Assembly (NCBI GenBank): GCA_021784615.1
Contig: JAJYHU010000203.1
Location: forward strand, 1-7,694
Direction: 5' to 3'
Source: Acidobacteriota bacterium
GTDB lineage: Bacteria > Acidobacteriota > Terriglobia > UBA7540
Length of the DNA stretch: 7,694 nucleotides
Shown here: piece after piece, positions 6,433-7,694 of the stretch
Layout: each line of letters starts with the position of its first letter
How positions within the stretch are numbered: position 1 is the first letter of the stretch
The notes under the pieces: generated by a model
The model's database searches: none
What the model saw: the letters and a program-made list of their open reading frames with translations, nothing else
What the model was told of the DNA's origin: nothing
Position numbers and translations under genes: made by a program

Positions 6433-6948
6433 ATGGTCTATCTAATTGTTGCTTTGGCAATCGCTGCGCGCTTTATCCCGGGCGCGGCAAACTTCAGCCC
6501 CGTGTACGCGGCGCTTTTGTTTGGCGGCGTTTATCTGAAGAAGCGTGATTCAATCTGGTTTCCGGTCGTGCTGCTGGCGGCAAGCGATATCCTGCTGAAT
6601 ACCCTCGTTTACAACACGCCTTTCGAGTGGTCGCAGACAATCAACTGGGTAGGCTTTGCCGCCATCGTCGTAGTCGGTTGGTGGCTCGCGAAGCGCGTCT
6701 CCGTAAGAAACGTGGTGGCAGCTTCCATCGCCGGGCCCACGGTCTTTTTCTTGATCAGTAATTTTGCAGTCTGGCTCGGGTCTGGGATGTATCCGCCCAC
6801 GCTCGGCGGGCTCGAAGCTTGTTTCGCCGCTGCCGTGCCCTTCTACGGGAACTCGCTTGCGAGTGGCGTTCTCTTCAGCGGTATCCTCTTTGGAGCATAC
6901 CAGGTCTACTTGAAGAAGGCTGAGCGCCGCCAACTGGCCGTGCAGTAG
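6433..6948 (+). CDS. DUF6580-type putative transport protein, candidate B12 inner-membrane transporter subunit
   Basis: This 171-residue integral membrane protein has about five or six hydrophobic segments (roughly 1-13, 22-34, 42-60, 69-88, 95-116, 140-158). Conserved-looking motifs are RFIPGAANFSPV (13-24), the SD pair (51-52) inside LLAASDILLN, and SNFAVWLGSGMYPPTLGGLE (109-128) leading to AVPF. I recognise this as the family annotated as DUF6580 putative transport proteins, from memory. The size and topology resemble substrate-binding S components of ECF transporters. It follows the receptor by 15 bp with a strong AAGGAG (6421-6426) six bases before the ATG, so it is cotranscribed and under the cobalamin riboswitch. 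I infer a role in moving cobalamin or a precursor across the inner membrane. Alternatives are a cobalt or dimethylbenzimidazole carrier or an accessory protein. No ECF ATPase or EcfT gene is visible nearby. Confidence 0.8.
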   Translation: MVYLIVALAIAARFIPGAANFSPVYAALLFGGVYLKKRDSIWFPVVLLAASDILLNTLVYNTPFEWSQTINWVGFAAIVVVGWWLAKRVSVRNVVAASIAGPTVFFLISNFAVWLGSGMYPPTLGGLEACFAAAVPFYGNSLASGVLFSGILFGAYQVYLKKAERRQLAVQ

Positions 6949-6954
6949 ATCCCT

Positions 6955-7694
6955 TCAGCACGCCTGGGAGCGCGGAAGGCCGCCCGATTCCCATCGCTCG
7001 ACGCTCGCGGCGGGCGGCTTGACGGGCGCATGATCCGGGTGGAACACGCTCGCCAGGATTTCAATGCCTGCCGCCAAGCGCGGGCCGGGACGGGAAAAAT
7101 AGCTGGAGCCGTCGAGCGCATAAACTCGGCCGGCGCGCACCGCGGGGAGCGCGCTCCATCCTTCGGGGATCGGCATCTTTGCCAGTTCCTCAAAGACCGA
7201 ATCAAGATGATAGCCGCAAGGCATCATGAGGATTATTTCCGGTTCCACGCTCAAAATGTTTTCCCAAGTCGTGCGGAATCCAGGCTTGCCCGGCTCGCCC
7301 AAGGCGTCAATTCCGCCAGCCAGCGCAGCCATTTCCGGAACCCAGTGACCGGCAATGAAGGGAGGGTCCAGCCATTCCAGGCACACCACGCGAGGCCTGG
7401 CCGCTGAATCCGTGATAGCTTGTTCCACTTGAACCAGCCGGTGCTCCAGTTCTCGAATGAGTTGTTCGGCTTGTTTTCCCCGGCCCGTGGCCGTGCCGAG
7501 ATTCCTGATGTCCATCCAAACCCCGGCAAGGGTCTGCGCATTCAGCGAGAGCACTTGCGGTGGGCGCCGTAAGTGCTCCAGAGAAGATGCCAGATCACCC
7601 GGCGTGGCTGCGCAAACGTGGCATAGCTCCTGTGTAATAATCAAGTCCGGGGCGATCTCCTCAAGCCCCGCCTTATCCACCTCATAGAGACTTT
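6955..7694 (-). CDS. BtuF-like cobalamin/corrinoid-binding protein (5' end outside window)
   Basis: This is a substrate-binding protein of the periplasmic-binding (BtuF/FepB-like) class, which binds corrinoid for an ABC-type importer. The visible 245 residues lack the N-terminus, so a signal peptide or lipobox cannot be judged. The reading frame continues to the window edge (SLYE before the GTG at 7680), so that GTG is internal and not the start. Typical features are PDLIITQELCHVCA (visible residues 15-28), EWLDPPFIAGHWVPEM (106-121) and GG soon after, the second-lobe segment VEPEIILMMPCGY, and DGSSYFSRPGPRLAAGIEIL near the end. The paired cysteines and the EWLDPPF..GHW block are what I associate with the cobalamin-binding branch. 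It converges on the riboswitch-controlled operon with a 6-bp gap, so it belongs to the same locus but not the same transcript. Confidence 0.88.
   Translation of the reverse strand, partial: SLYEVDKAGLEEIAPDLIITQELCHVCAATPGDLASSLEHLRRPPQVLSLNAQTLAGVWMDIRNLGTATGRGKQAEQLIRELEHRLVQVEQAITDSAARPRVVCLEWLDPPFIAGHWVPEMAALAGGIDALGEPGKPGFRTTWENILSVEPEIILMMPCGYHLDSVFEELAKMPIPEGWSALPAVRAGRVYALDGSSYFSRPGPRLAAGIEILASVFHPDHAPVKPPAASVERWESGGLPRSQAC

Overview
The window looks like chromosomal DNA from a high-GC Gram-negative bacterium. A member of the Acidobacteriota (Terriglobia or a relative) is my best guess. The reasons are a TonB-dependent receptor with an N-terminal carboxypeptidase-like regulatory domain, the style of the OPT transporter, and short palindromic repeats built on a CTGTAGCGGCGA / TCGCCGCTACAG core, which I associate with that phylum. 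The assignment is inference and no rRNA is present.

Layout. Bases 1-228 hold the possible last codons of an upstream gene, then an intergenic stretch with two REP-like palindromes facing each other and a perfect 9-bp hairpin. Bases 229-723 carry an unrecognised small gene. It is interrupted by an in-frame TAG at 580-582, and convincing protein-like sequence continues in the same frame to a TGA at 721-723. It is flanked on both sides by a related ~45-bp repeat and by the same REP-like palindrome. An OPT-family membrane transporter (818-2959) follows, then a rhomboid intramembrane serine protease (3011-3757) on the same strand.

The second half is a vitamin B12 uptake locus. A sigma70-like promoter (3784-3813) precedes a clear cobalamin riboswitch (about 3845-4020). 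Its leader ends in a hairpin (4134-4180) that can hide the Shine-Dalgarno of the next gene. The controlled genes are a BtuB-like TonB-dependent outer-membrane receptor (4186-6417) and, 15 bp later behind a strong AAGGAG, a 171-residue polytopic membrane protein of the DUF6580 putative-transport type (6433-6948). Converging on them with a 6-bp gap is a BtuF-like corrinoid-binding protein (complement of 6955-7694, 5' end outside the window).

How the genes could work together: the receptor would bring corrinoid across the outer membrane, the BtuF-like protein would bind it, and the small membrane protein is a candidate for inner-membrane passage, perhaps as an ECF-type substrate-binding subunit. 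No BtuC, BtuD or ECF energising module is visible here. The riboswitch would shut off the receptor and the small membrane protein when cobalamin is plentiful. The most interesting inference in the window is that this membrane protein of unassigned function is part of B12 import.
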